Positions 13,301 through 30,993 of a DNA stretch of 64,000 nt are shown piece after piece. The notes under the pieces are model-generated. The model was not told the DNA's origin, ran no database searches, and was given only the letters and a program-made list of their open reading frames with translations. Source of the DNA: Hemicordylus capensis. Its lineage: Eukaryota; Chordata; Lepidosauria; Squamata; Cordylidae. The stretch is from NCBI RefSeq assembly GCF_027244095.1, contig NC_069671.1, positions 12,678,482 through 12,742,481 on the forward strand. The letters are read 5' to 3'. The translations under genes and the position numbers were made by a program. Each line of letters begins with the position of its first letter. Within the stretch, counting starts at the first letter, position 1.

Positions 13301-15892
13301 AGATTCCTCTCTTTATAGATCAGGTTGCTGCCTCCCCCCCCCCCCCAATCTGAAACACAGTATAAAGCAGCAAGGATCCCAACACCTTCTACTTTTCCTG
13401 TCATATTTCCCAAGGACATGTTGGCGTATATTTCAGCTTGGATTAACAGACGGGCCACCACCACCAAGTCTTGGCAAGCTGAAACCTGCAGAGCGTCAAC
13501 CAAGCAGAGGGCCTCTGGGCAGCAATCAGTGAGGTTGGAAGCACACATTTGGAGACTCCTGGTCAGGCGCACCATCACTCTGGAAACATTCTGAAACATA
13601 CAGTTGGCCAGCTGGTTAGAAATGAACCAAGATGATCGTGAACAACCAAAAAGTGATGGGTGGGGTGGGGGAGGGGGGGATCCGCTGGGTATGGCCTCCC
13701 TTTTTGCTTTGCTTAGCATCCAGCCTGATGAAGAGTTTTGGAGAACTCAAAAGCTGGCTGCTCGCAATCTTGGTTCATTTTGGTTCATCTGGACTGGTAG
13801 ATATGAAGCTGCTGTATGCTGAATCAGGCAATTGGTCTATCTAGCTCATTACCGACTGCTCAAGACTGGTAGCTGAGGAGTGGAGAATAGGCCAGGCCCA
13901 TCTCCCACCATTTTCTCCCCTGCCCCAATATATATATATTTTTTACAAATGAATATGGGGTGCTCCAGCCACAAGCTGTTTAGCCCCTCACCATTTTTTG
14001 TGTGCCCCCCACCCATTAACATTTAGACTGGCAGCAGCTCTCCAAGGTTTCAGGCAGGGGTCTTTCCCAGCCCTCCCTAGAGATAAAGTGTGGACTCTTC
14101 CGCCAAGCTGCAGCCCCTCCCCTAGTTATGGTCCTAATAAAGATATTACCACACTGTGGCTTTTGATTTTTTGTTAGAGACCGACATGGCTATCTACAAT
14201 CTTAATATAAATGCTTCACTTGTACTAAAAGGACAAAATCAGTATTTTACGAACCCCTTGAGAGGTGACAGTCAAACTCCAATCCCCCATCCTGTTTCTC
14301 CCACTACAATCTTCAAGGGGCAGCAGGCCTAAAAGAAAGCAAAGGTCCATTTATATGTATGCTCTGAGATTCATCCTTTTTGCTCAAGCATTTCCTAACC
14401 ACTGTCACAGGTGGTGGTAGCAACAACAGAAAACATTGGAAAACACATATTTGTTGGGTCTACTATCCCAGGCTTTGGGTGTCAGAAAGCAGTTGTAAAG
14501 ATTCAGCCAGTTTTTAAACACATGCAATTTGGACAAGGAAAATGTTTTCTAAGCAACCCTACCTGTTTCGTTGTCTGCCACAGCAAGAGAGAAAACAGCT
14601 GCTGGACTGCCAGCCAAAGAGGCAGTGACCACAGACCCAGACATGTGGATAAAGGAAGGCTGAAAACCTAAAAATACAGATCTATGTTCAGACCATCAAG
14701 AAATATTTTAATGCATGTATTTTTGCCCAAACAGCATTTCATATCAGACCTCACTCAGTTTAAGACGTTTTTCCTATGTATTCCATGAGTCTCATAAGAT
14801 TTGACTTATCAGTGGGGTTGGGACCGGGCAGTGGGCACACAAAATGGTATTCCCCAGATAGGGTTCATGGCTAATAAAGGCATTTCAATAGGCGTTTTCT
14901 GTCACTTTGAGGGTTCTGTAACGTATAACTAGAGAAGTGCCCGAAGAAGATTTGGTTGGCTTTGTGTTGCATTGAACTGTGTATGTACTAAATGATATCA
15001 TAACATCATCAATATACAAGCACCTGGGTAGGTGCAGTGAGGAGAAAACAAGAGCAGCAACTCTACACTGTGATCCTTTCTATCGAAATGTGATGTCAAA
15101 TTTTAATTGAATGTTACCGCTGCTTGTTTTATGATCTGCATTTATTTAATTGTAGTTTCAAATACTGCATTTCATCTTTTCTTTCATCATACACCATCCT
15201 GACGATGTTACTGCGAGGGCAGCATGCATACGTATGTATGCATGCATGAATAGCCCGGCAGTCTACATGTCTGCTCCACAAGGTTGCCAGCTGTTGTATT
15301 TTCACCTGGCAGGACCCTTGAGCTTTTAACGGCTTAGTAGCAGGAGAAATAAAACAGACTACACCTTTTTCCTTGCAAGGAGATGTCATCATAATATAGT
15401 AATGTTATTTCATAAGTTCCTAAAACAACAAACCTACCACCAAACAAATAACCTCAGGCTGATCATCTACTTGTATATCTCTTGCCTTCCAGGAACTGTG
15501 GCAAGATACATATGATGAGCTTTATTGAACAAAAAGATAAAAGTTTATAGCGAAACATGGGCAAGCCAAGCAGAAGACGCACGTTTAAAACGTGTACATG
15601 GGGAAATTAGATAGAGGAAAACACGAGCTGCATCATGAGAATGCTGAGCTTTTAATACGAAAACATTTCTAACATAAGGTGCCTAAATAAAGACGAGAGC
15701 TGAGCTGCACCCATTGGATCGCTGCGTGGCTGCACCTGTTGGAGCTCTGCCTGTTGCGTGGCTGTGAGAAGAGCACAGGAGCCCCTTTCCTATTCCGGCG
15801 GCCTTTCAGCGCCACCCACCTGGAGGCCCATCCTGGGCCCGAGCCCTGGAAAGTAACAGCAAAGTCCCCCAAAGAAGCCGCCAGACGACCAT
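540..15892 (-). CDS. TCTN2: Tectonic-2 (ciliary transition-zone protein)
   Basis: Eighteen coding exons on the minus strand, in transcript order: 15892-15820, 14667-14563, 14328-14255, 13590-13386, 13093-12993, 10612-10416, 9024-8901, 8760-8628, 7958-7893, 7787-7683, 6543-6466, 6162-6082, 4956-4845, 3798-3695, 3301-3145, 2454-2329, 1948-1860, 655-540. They total 2046 nt (681 codons plus stop; human is about 697) and every phase agrees. Seen: an N-terminal signal peptide ([14 protein letters not shown]), a Cys-rich block ([17 protein letters not shown]), [45 protein letters not shown], and one C-terminal hydrophobic helix ([13 protein letters not shown]) with a short basic tail. Family knowledge: tectonics belong to the MKS/B9 complex at the ciliary transition zone and are needed for ciliogenesis and Hedgehog signalling. 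The start was chosen because it gives a signal peptide and splices in phase. The donor at 14254 (gttcgt) is weak, so that exon end is the least certain. Confidence 0.95.
890..1218 (+). mobile_element. CR1/L2-clade LINE 3' end
   Basis: The same family as 6880-7458, truncated further. It includes TTTGTTCACCCAGGCTTTTA and the AACCACCCAGAGATGTAAG hairpin, and ends in a (TAAA)n tail at 1193-1218. Confidence 0.75.
2779..3066 (-). mobile_element. 5S-rRNA/tRNA-type SINE
   Basis: Minus-strand copy. Its 5' head (high coordinates, about 2990-3060) reads, on minus, GCTAAGCAGGGTCTGTCC... followed by GGAGACTACATGTGAGCACC, which resembles the 5S rRNA internal promoter region. The body and 3' end match the tRNA-headed SINEs here. 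Confidence 0.75.
5121..5180 (+). repeat. Trinucleotide microsatellite (ATT/ACT/GCT)n
   Basis: About 60 bp of TTATTATTA, CTACTACTA and GCTGCTGCT units in a TCTN2 intron. Open frames over it are compositional. Confidence 0.9.
5440..5946 (+). mobile_element. Non-LTR LINE 3' end (zinc-knuckle C-terminus type)
   Basis: A decayed C-terminal ORF at 5493-5792 carries the Cys/His pattern [18 protein letters not shown] seen at the C-end of several non-LTR retrotransposon ORFs. It ends with TCAATGACCGTAAATAAATT and an (ACTA)n tail at 5927-5946. Clade not assigned. Confidence 0.65.
6880..7458 (+). mobile_element. CR1/L2-clade LINE 3' end with (TAAA) tail
   Basis: It carries the decayed RT C-terminus of this clade (translated pieces like [13 protein letters not shown] and [15 protein letters not shown] are visible), then an A/T-rich 3' UTR with AACCGCCCAGAAATGTAAG and a TAAATAAATAAA tail. 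It lies in a TCTN2 intron, opposite to the gene. Confidence 0.8.
10359..10388 (+). repeat. (TG)n microsatellite
   Basis: Fifteen TG dinucleotides just 3' (on minus) of the TCTN2 exon 10612-10416. Confidence 0.9.
10775..10930 (-). mobile_element. tRNA-headed SINE, partial
   Basis: TACCAAGTCAGGTGATTGGT to GACCTTCTGTATGCAAAGTA on plus, in a TCTN2 intron, same body as the copies at 18572 and 37746. Confidence 0.65.
11118..11332 (+). repeat. Interspersed repeat (about 210 bp), copy 1, nested
   Basis: ACATACAGTTGG to GTATGAAGCTGC. It interrupts another repeat between GAGCCCTTTGGG and CTTTGGGGACAGG, with CTTTGGG on both sides. It shares most of its length with 13592-13806. Family not recognised. 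Confidence 0.55.
12129..12308 (+). mobile_element. CR1 LINE 3' fragment nested in another repeat
   Basis: A CR1 3' end running to CAGGGCTGTTCTTATG sits inside the repeat that runs from about 12050 to 12460. The same repeat at 47205-47430 reads continuously through the junction (CTATCCATCCCCAGCACAG), so the CR1 came later. Confidence 0.75.
13592..13806 (+). repeat. Interspersed repeat, copy 2, abutting a TCTN2 exon
   Basis: It matches 11118-11332 (GCTTTGCTTAGCATCCAGCC, TCAAAAGCT). Its left end touches the splice acceptor of the TCTN2 exon that ends at 13590, so part of that acceptor tract is repeat-derived. Confidence 0.5.
13825..14120 (-). mobile_element. tRNA-headed SINE, disrupted
   Basis: The body begins TGAATCAGGCAATTGGTCTA at about 13822 and is broken by roughly 150 bp of unrelated sequence. 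It resumes at GACTGGCAGCAGCTCTCCAA near 14028 and is old and diverged. Confidence 0.5.
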
Positions 15893-15939
15893 GGCGGCGG
15901 GTCAAAATCGCCGCCTAAGGGAGTTGCGGCGGGGCAGGG

Positions 15940-16000
15940 AGGGCTAGGCCGCCGCCATCTTGCCGGCCGCCTCTCTCGGTCGCTATGGAGACGCCCCGAA
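15940..16000 (-). promoter_or_regulatory. TCTN2 promoter: RFX X-box-like site and YY1-type motif
   Basis: In the GC-rich region just upstream of the TCTN2 start codon (15892), positions 15979-15992 read GTCGCTATGGAGAC. This closely fits the RFX X-box (GTTGCCATGGCAAC type). A YY1-type motif (CAAGATGGCGGC on the minus strand) lies at 15951-15962. RFX control is established for many cilium genes, which fits a transition-zone protein. There is no TATA box. Binding is inferred from the motif. Confidence 0.6.
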
Positions 16001-16371
16001 AGAAGACCCAACCAAGGACGCCGGCTCTGAGAGGAAAATTACATATTGGAAACTAGCCCTGTTATATCTTGGGAACAAGCCCAAAGCCTTTCCTGCATCG
16101 AGAGCAGCGGCGTGGATGGCAGAATGCGGCGCAAGTTGAAGGCAACCGAAAGAGAAGAGAGACTTTACAGTTAACTCCCCCCCCTTATCTGTGTGGGTGG
16201 TATGCTCCATATTAAGGGCAGTGGGTGGTATATTCCACTGCAGTGCACACCACCACTCTCCTCTCCTACACTTCCCATCATGCCCCGGGGTAGAAAGTCA
16301 CGGCTCACGTTACATTGGCTGCTGCCCCAAGCTAAGCCCGCTTAAGTGGCTATTAGTGGGTTTGTATGAGT

Positions 16372-16622
16372 AGGTTGTGCCAAGTCGATGGTGTCGACTC
16401 CTGGCACCCACAGAGCCCTGTGGTTTTCTTTGGTAGAATACAGGAGGGGTTGACCATTGCCATCACCCGCGCAGTATGAGATGATGCCTTTCAGTATCTT
16501 CCTAAATCGCTGCTGCCCGATATAGGAGTTTCCCATAGTCTGGCAATCACACCAGTGGGAATTCGAACCAACAGCCTCCTGCTCTCCAGGCGATTCATTT
16601 CCCCGCTGCCGCGCCATTAGGT
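16372..16622 (-). mobile_element. tRNA-derived SINE with Bov-B-like 3' end
   Basis: Minus-strand copy of the family at 31625-31897. The tail GTTGTGCCAAGTCGATGGTG and the head with GAATTCGAACCAACAGCC (B box, plus view) are clear. It lies between TCTN2 and the unrecognised gene. Confidence 0.75.
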
Positions 16623-16880
16623 ACCGTAGCTAGTTATTATTAGTATTTATTATTTTAAGGATTTTAAAACATGTTGTTAGATGTTAGATGCTTTGGGCAG
16701 CTATTTGGCTGGAAAGCCAGAATAAAAAACAAAACACACTGGATTGCTGGTTGGTGGACTTCCAGAGAGTCACTTTGCTTGCCCGGTGCCTGTTGTGGGA
16801 CCACCTTAAAACAGGGTTTTGACTTCAGTCCCCAAATGTTGTTGGGTTACAGTAGCTATTATACCCAACAGCAGCCATAA

Positions 16881-17043
16881 ATCACTATCTATCTATCTAT
16901 ACATAGATATCTAGATACATACATACATACGTATAGATACTATCTATACATAGATATCGCTATCTATCTATACATATACATATCTATCTATCTATACATA
17001 CAATCGCTATCTATCTATCTATCTATACATACATACATACACA
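16881..17043 (+). repeat. (TATC)n/(ATAC)n microsatellite
   Basis: An imperfect tetranucleotide tract of CTAT, ATAC and TAGA units about 160 bp long, in the TCTN2-upstream intergenic region. Confidence 0.9.
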
Positions 17044-18219
17044 TACAGAAAACCCATTCTCCTTGCTAGCTGCTGCTCTTCAAGTTGAGAACACTTTACA
17101 GGAGTTAATAGTTAATCTTCTTGTTCTACATAGCTGAAGAGACAATGTTGTGAAGGAATCTCACTCTCACACACACACACACCACCACCAACACAACACA
17201 CGCTCACTCCTGTGGCACCATAAAGGCTAGCAGATTTCCTGCAGCAGAAACTTGTGTGGACCACACAGGGGTTCTGAACCTGTGATGTTGCTGAGCAACA
17301 ACTCCCATCACCCCCAGCTGCATTTTTATTGGGGCTGGGGATAATGGGAGTTGTCATTAATCAGCATCTGGAATGCCACTAGAAGCACCAGTGAGAATGC
17401 TACAATCAATAGCCAAGGGGGCAAAGCCACCTTCAAGATTAGGATACCCGTTTATCAGGCTCAACTAAAACGGCGCAAAATCTTGAGCAGCTAGATTTCG
17501 AGTGCTTAAGAACTCTTCATCGGACTGGACGGTAAGAGAAGCAAAGAGTGGAGGTAGTGGGGAGCCAGGCCTGGTTAAATGATCACCGCCGCCGCCACCC
17601 CACCCACAGAGAGTCTGCTTGGTATACAGGTCTTGAGACAGGAATTAAGCAGACTCAGGTCTATCAGCCTCACTAAGTGCTGGCCATTTCAAGCTGCATC
17701 CAGGTCTTTTGGAATGATGAAGAATCAGCCATGGTAGTCTCCCCATTTTAAAAAGCAAAACCAGTCTAGCCGTTTAAGTACTACAATTGACAGCATTTCT
17801 AAACAGCCTTGATCAGCTTGGAGCTGTTTTCTGTGTGTAGCATAATTGAGCAGATCATGGGTGAAAAGAAGCCGGGGGGGGCAACTTCACCCCTCCCTAT
17901 TTCCTTCATTATCTCCCTCACTCTGAGGGGTGCTGGGAAGAGGGGGAAACACGGGCCCCCTCTCCCCTAGCTACAACCCTGGTGCATAGCATCCTTACAT
18001 GGGTGTGAGAGGCTGGGAATAATCAGAGCTTTGTTCTGGAAGGTTCAGGTTCACTGGCCTGACCTCCCTCAAAGACTGGGTAAATGTTTAGCTGATGGGT
18101 TAAGTGCGCCCTGACTAGGATGTACCTATCTAGCTGGTTGCAACCAGTACTTCGGGATATTCCCTCTCCATCCAAGCTGAAAGCAAGGTCTGTTTTCCTT
18201 ATGCACCAAAGAATTTACC

Positions 18220-19520
18220 ATGGACACTGATCCAAAGATCCGTCTCTCATTCTTATATAAGAATGACCCCTTCTATTCCCACTGCCTTTCAGACTTGATG
18301 AAAGCACCACAGCGGGTTAAGAATAAGTTTCTCAAGGAGCAGAAGAACCTGACAACGGTAAGACGACTCGTCTTGTTGATCTTTGGTATTCCCAGCAGTC
18401 ACCAATGGCCCGATCCAGCATAGTTCTGAACTCCTTCAGTGGCATAGGGCAGAGAACTGATCCATGAAAAGAATACTGGTTCTGTTCTGGTTCAGATCCA
18501 CCATTAGCTTTAAACTTGCTTTTAAAAAGTGGATTGATTACCAGTTCAGACACTTTGAGCTGGTTTACACAGGGACAGAGAAAGTTGCCTTATACCGAGT
18601 CAGACCATTGGTCTACCTCGCTCAGTATTGTCTACACTGACTGGCAGCCGTTCCCCATGGTTTCGAATTGGTACTTCCCAGTTCTACCTGGAGATGCCAA
18701 GGATCAAACCTGAGATTTTCTGCATGCAAAGCACATGCTCTTCCATGGAGTGAATCTCCTTCCCTGATTTAGAACCAGTTTAGATACATGACACGCAAAA
18801 TGATATCAAACTTTTGCTGGCAAATGTAACTCTACAAAAGGTGTCTTAAAATTCAGTTACATACATTGGATTAATCTTAATCCAATTACAACTGCAGAAT
18901 TTCCGCACACCTTGTTATATATAAACTGGGCCCTTTTTTTTTAAAAAACCATGCCCAGCTTTTCCCCTTTGTGCTTGGTGCCCAACCTAATGAAGAGTTC
19001 TGTATACCTCAAAAGCTCGCTCATGTAATTCAGCAACATTGTAATTGGTCCTCAAAAAAGCACTGTTAAAGCAGAGTGATCAGTGATGAACAGTGAAGTT
19101 TATTGGGTGGGCAGGGTCTACTATCCCAAATAGATTGATTGCAGGCCTTCTGAAAGCCTTTCCTTCGCTCATTTCCCCCCTCAGACCATAAAGAAACTAG
19201 AGCACCAGAAACTCACCAGACTGAGACAACTCAATGAAGAGAAAAAGCAGTTCAGTCTCCTGATGCAAAGCAAGTTAGCTCCCAGGGTCACTGTCAGGAG
19301 TGGGCCATCCACTGCCACCACCGAAAGGGACTCTCACAGGACCGTCTCCAGCCGCAAGTTTTTGCCGCTTGCCTCAGGTGAGAGCAGCTGGAATTGCTTC
19401 AGTGCCAAACCTTTCGTCAAACCCAGTGCTGGCTTCCCTTCAAGGGCTGGCCGAAACTCCTCTGCAACCAAGACGCCAAGGTTTGCCAAAGCAAGCTCAG
19501 AGCCCAGGGGGAAACTGTAG
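18220..19520 (+). CDS. Unrecognised small basic coiled-coil protein, two coding exons
   Basis: Exon 1 spans 18220-18357 and ends at a CG|gtaaga donor. Exon 2 spans 19185-19520 after a cccccctcag acceptor. The phase-0 junction gives 157 codons. AATAAA follows at 19653. The ATG has a good context (taccATGG). The protein begins MDTDPKIRLSFLYKNDPFY. Residues of about 30-75 are charged and helical (VKNKFLKEQKNL, then IKKLEHQKLTRLRQLNEEKK), which suggests a coiled coil. The last 80 residues are Ser/Thr/Arg-rich and probably disordered. There is no signal peptide or membrane segment. I do not recognise the family. It sits head-to-head with TCTN2 about 2.3 kb away and tail-to-tail with GTF2H3. I know of no human gene at this spot. 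A role in cilia is only a guess from the neighbourhood. It could be an artefact, but matched splice sites, an open frame over both exons and a poly(A) signal argue for a real gene. A 5' non-coding exon may lie upstream. Confidence 0.6.
18572..18765 (-). mobile_element. tRNA-headed SINE
   Basis: Minus-strand copy inside the intron of the unrecognised 18.2-19.5 kb gene. Body TACCGAGTCAGACCATTGGT, head with GCATGCAAAGCACATGCTCT (plus view). Confidence 0.75.
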
Positions 19521-19652
19521 TTTTCAACCATGTGTTACCGGATATCCGCTTTCTTTGTTCACTTTTTAAATATTGTTTTTAAAAATGGTTGATGTTAGCT
19601 ACCTTGGGTGTCCCAGATGGGACAGAATGGCTCGATGTATACATTTAACGTG

Positions 19653-19658
19653 AATAAA
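19653..19658 (+). terminator. Poly(A) signal of the 18.2-19.5 kb gene
   Basis: A canonical AATAAA lies 133 bp after the TAG stop codon at 19518-19520. It is the first hexamer downstream and supports the end of this transcription unit. Confidence 0.6.
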
Positions 19659-19779
19659 GATGTGGTCAGTGAGTCCAGTAATAAATGTTTATGGCCCCGT
19701 TAGCTTTATGGGCTTCTTGCAAGAACCTTTCCCCCTGTATTTGAACAACTCCCCGCCAAGAACATCTTCTTAGGAACAG

Positions 19780-19785
19780 TTTATT
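19780..19785 (-). terminator. Poly(A) signal of GTF2H3
   Basis: This AATAAA on the minus strand (TTTATT on plus) would end a roughly 1.3 kb GTF2H3 3' UTR. It lies only about 120 bp from the AATAAA of the converging plus-strand gene at 19653. Confidence 0.5.
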
Positions 19786-21113
19786 AAAGGGAAGGGTTAC
19801 AAAACAAGTTTAAGACAGAGTGGCAGGTGGCTAACAAACAGTAAAAGATTCAGTCTGCCACACGGGTCTGAATGAAAACAAAATGCATTGGAAAATAAGT
19901 TATACAGTCTTGAGAAAGTAACAATTCCCACTGGGCTGCCAAACGGAACGTAGATTTAGGCTCAGAAAAGAAAGGACATGGAAAATGGTTTTTGAACGGA
20001 TGGAAGAAGTGGCATGCTGGCTTTTTGGAGGCTGTCTATGTTCCACAACTTAAATAATGTGGCAAATGATCATTTTTGGAGATACACAAACTAACACAAG
20101 GTTCTGAAATCAATGCACACCAGGCATTTCTTACCTAAGCCTTCCTTGAGGCTGGCTGAATGAGAGACAAAACACAGCATTTAAAAACTTGCTATTATGC
20201 CAACTAGTGGAAGACTGAACTCTTCCCCACGTCTCAGATCAGAATTTTTAAAACCGTTTTTTTTCCAGAACCTTCACTTAGCTAGAAAACAAGTAGATAT
20301 TTCACTGCATCCAAAAAGGGAAAGACAGATTTTAACAGCTCAAGCAATGAAGGTGCTTGTGATGGTGGTTGAAGGTTGGGAAAGATCTGGGACTTGCCCC
20401 ATCCAAATAAGATTCATTAATTTGTTTGTGCCAGCACAAGTCTTGGGTGATCCGGCATTTAGAAGAGTCTAAAATACACCTGAAGCAGACATGGCTACCA
20501 TGGTTAAAAAATGGAAATGTCCAAGAGTGACAGCTAACCATGTTGAAAAGCTGAGCTCAGAGCGACCTGGGGCCCAATGTATCTGCAGTCTTTATAAGTG
20601 GGCAGTTTTCTCGGTTTCTCTGCAGGACCAGCCTTGGAGCTCTTGGATTCACAGTCCCCCCAAATATTAGAATTCTGCTGAATTCAATGGGCTTTCTTTT
20701 GGGAAAGGGAGGGTTAAGACTCGACATAATTTAGACGGACTCCAAATGGTGGAGTTGGTCCAAAGACATTATATTTGAGAGGTCTCACACCACACCCTGG
20801 GAGTTTATGCATTGGTGACGGTGTTTATGCATGCTTCCACAAGCTGAAGCTGTTGGTTCAAGAGAGTCCTGTCTTAAATGTTACAACTTCAAAGCACAAG
20901 TGATGAAGCCAGCATCCTAATTTGCCACTGAACAAACAGGCTGCACTCAACTCACACACTTGTCCTGAATGACTTCGCCCCTCTGTCTGTGCGTCTCTTT
21001 CAATACCCGTCTCTCTTTCACGGCACCCTATAATCCCCACCCATACACAGCTTTACAGCTACAATCTGTCTTGTGGAATTGCATGCAGAAGGCAGCGGGC
21101 ATCGAGAACACTG

Positions 21114-30438
<9,325 letters not shown>

Positions 30439-30993
30439 AGCGGCCAGCAGCAGCCACAGGAAGAGACTCTCGTCGCCCGAGAGTGACGTCACGCACACCT
30501 CGCCGCGTTCCCTTAGTGTCACCACCAAGTCCCTCCTTTTCCACAGAGATGGTACGATGCCAGAGTAGCCGTTCTCGGGAAACTTCCGGTTTGCTCGTGG
30601 AAGCCATTTTGTTGTCTCCTCTGGGGCGGAAGTGAGAGCTGCTCATAGAAATCAATGGAGAAATCCTGGACTGTGTAACTGTGACTGGGTAGCGGCGTGT
30701 CCCCTCTCAAACAAAAGGAAGCAGCCAGGAAAGTAGCTTGTGTTCTTTTAAATTCAAGTTTGCTCTTTTGTGGGAGAAAATGTGCTTTTCATTTATATTA
30801 GTAGTCCGTAGAGGCTACCAGTTTTACCGGAAGAACTGTGTATTCCTCTAGCAGATTCTTAGCTCTATGGCGTTCTCCTGCTGCCGGAAGTGGGTGCGGT
30901 GTGGAAAGTATTCCGTCCAGGCCAAGTGCCATTGTGACAAAGGTTCCGCTTGAGAAGAGCAGGTGGGACTCTCCGGTCGCATCTTTTCTCACC
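30439..30993. promoter_or_regulatory. Divergent promoter shared by GTF2H3 (minus) and EIF2B1 (plus)
   Basis: Only 555 bp separate the two start codons, and the sequence is GC-rich and free of repeats. A perfect CRE palindrome TGACGTCA lies at 30484-30491. ETS-type GGAA cores lie at 30583-30589 (CTTCCGG), 30625-30634 (GGCGGAAGTG), 30826-30834 (ACCGGAAGA) and 30883-30892 (GCCGGAAGTG). The same head-to-head arrangement exists in human. CRE and ETS/GABP sites are typical of TATA-less housekeeping bidirectional promoters. Confidence 0.75.

Larger units (their letters stand above)
15893..18219. other. Intergenic region between TCTN2 and the unrecognised gene
   Basis: It holds the TCTN2 promoter, a Bov-B-type SINE, decayed MITEs and a microsatellite. 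No further exon is evident. An untranslated first exon of the plus-strand gene could lie here. Confidence 0.5.

Noticed and set aside
15669-16011. Alternative TCTN2 first-exon frames (MTRRHGRL and MGLLSGRL)
   Set aside because: Neither gives a signal peptide. The frame from 15892 does, and it alone splices in phase to the next exon.
16860-17050. CRISPR-like regular repeats
   Set aside because: They are tetranucleotide microsatellite units without unique spacers.
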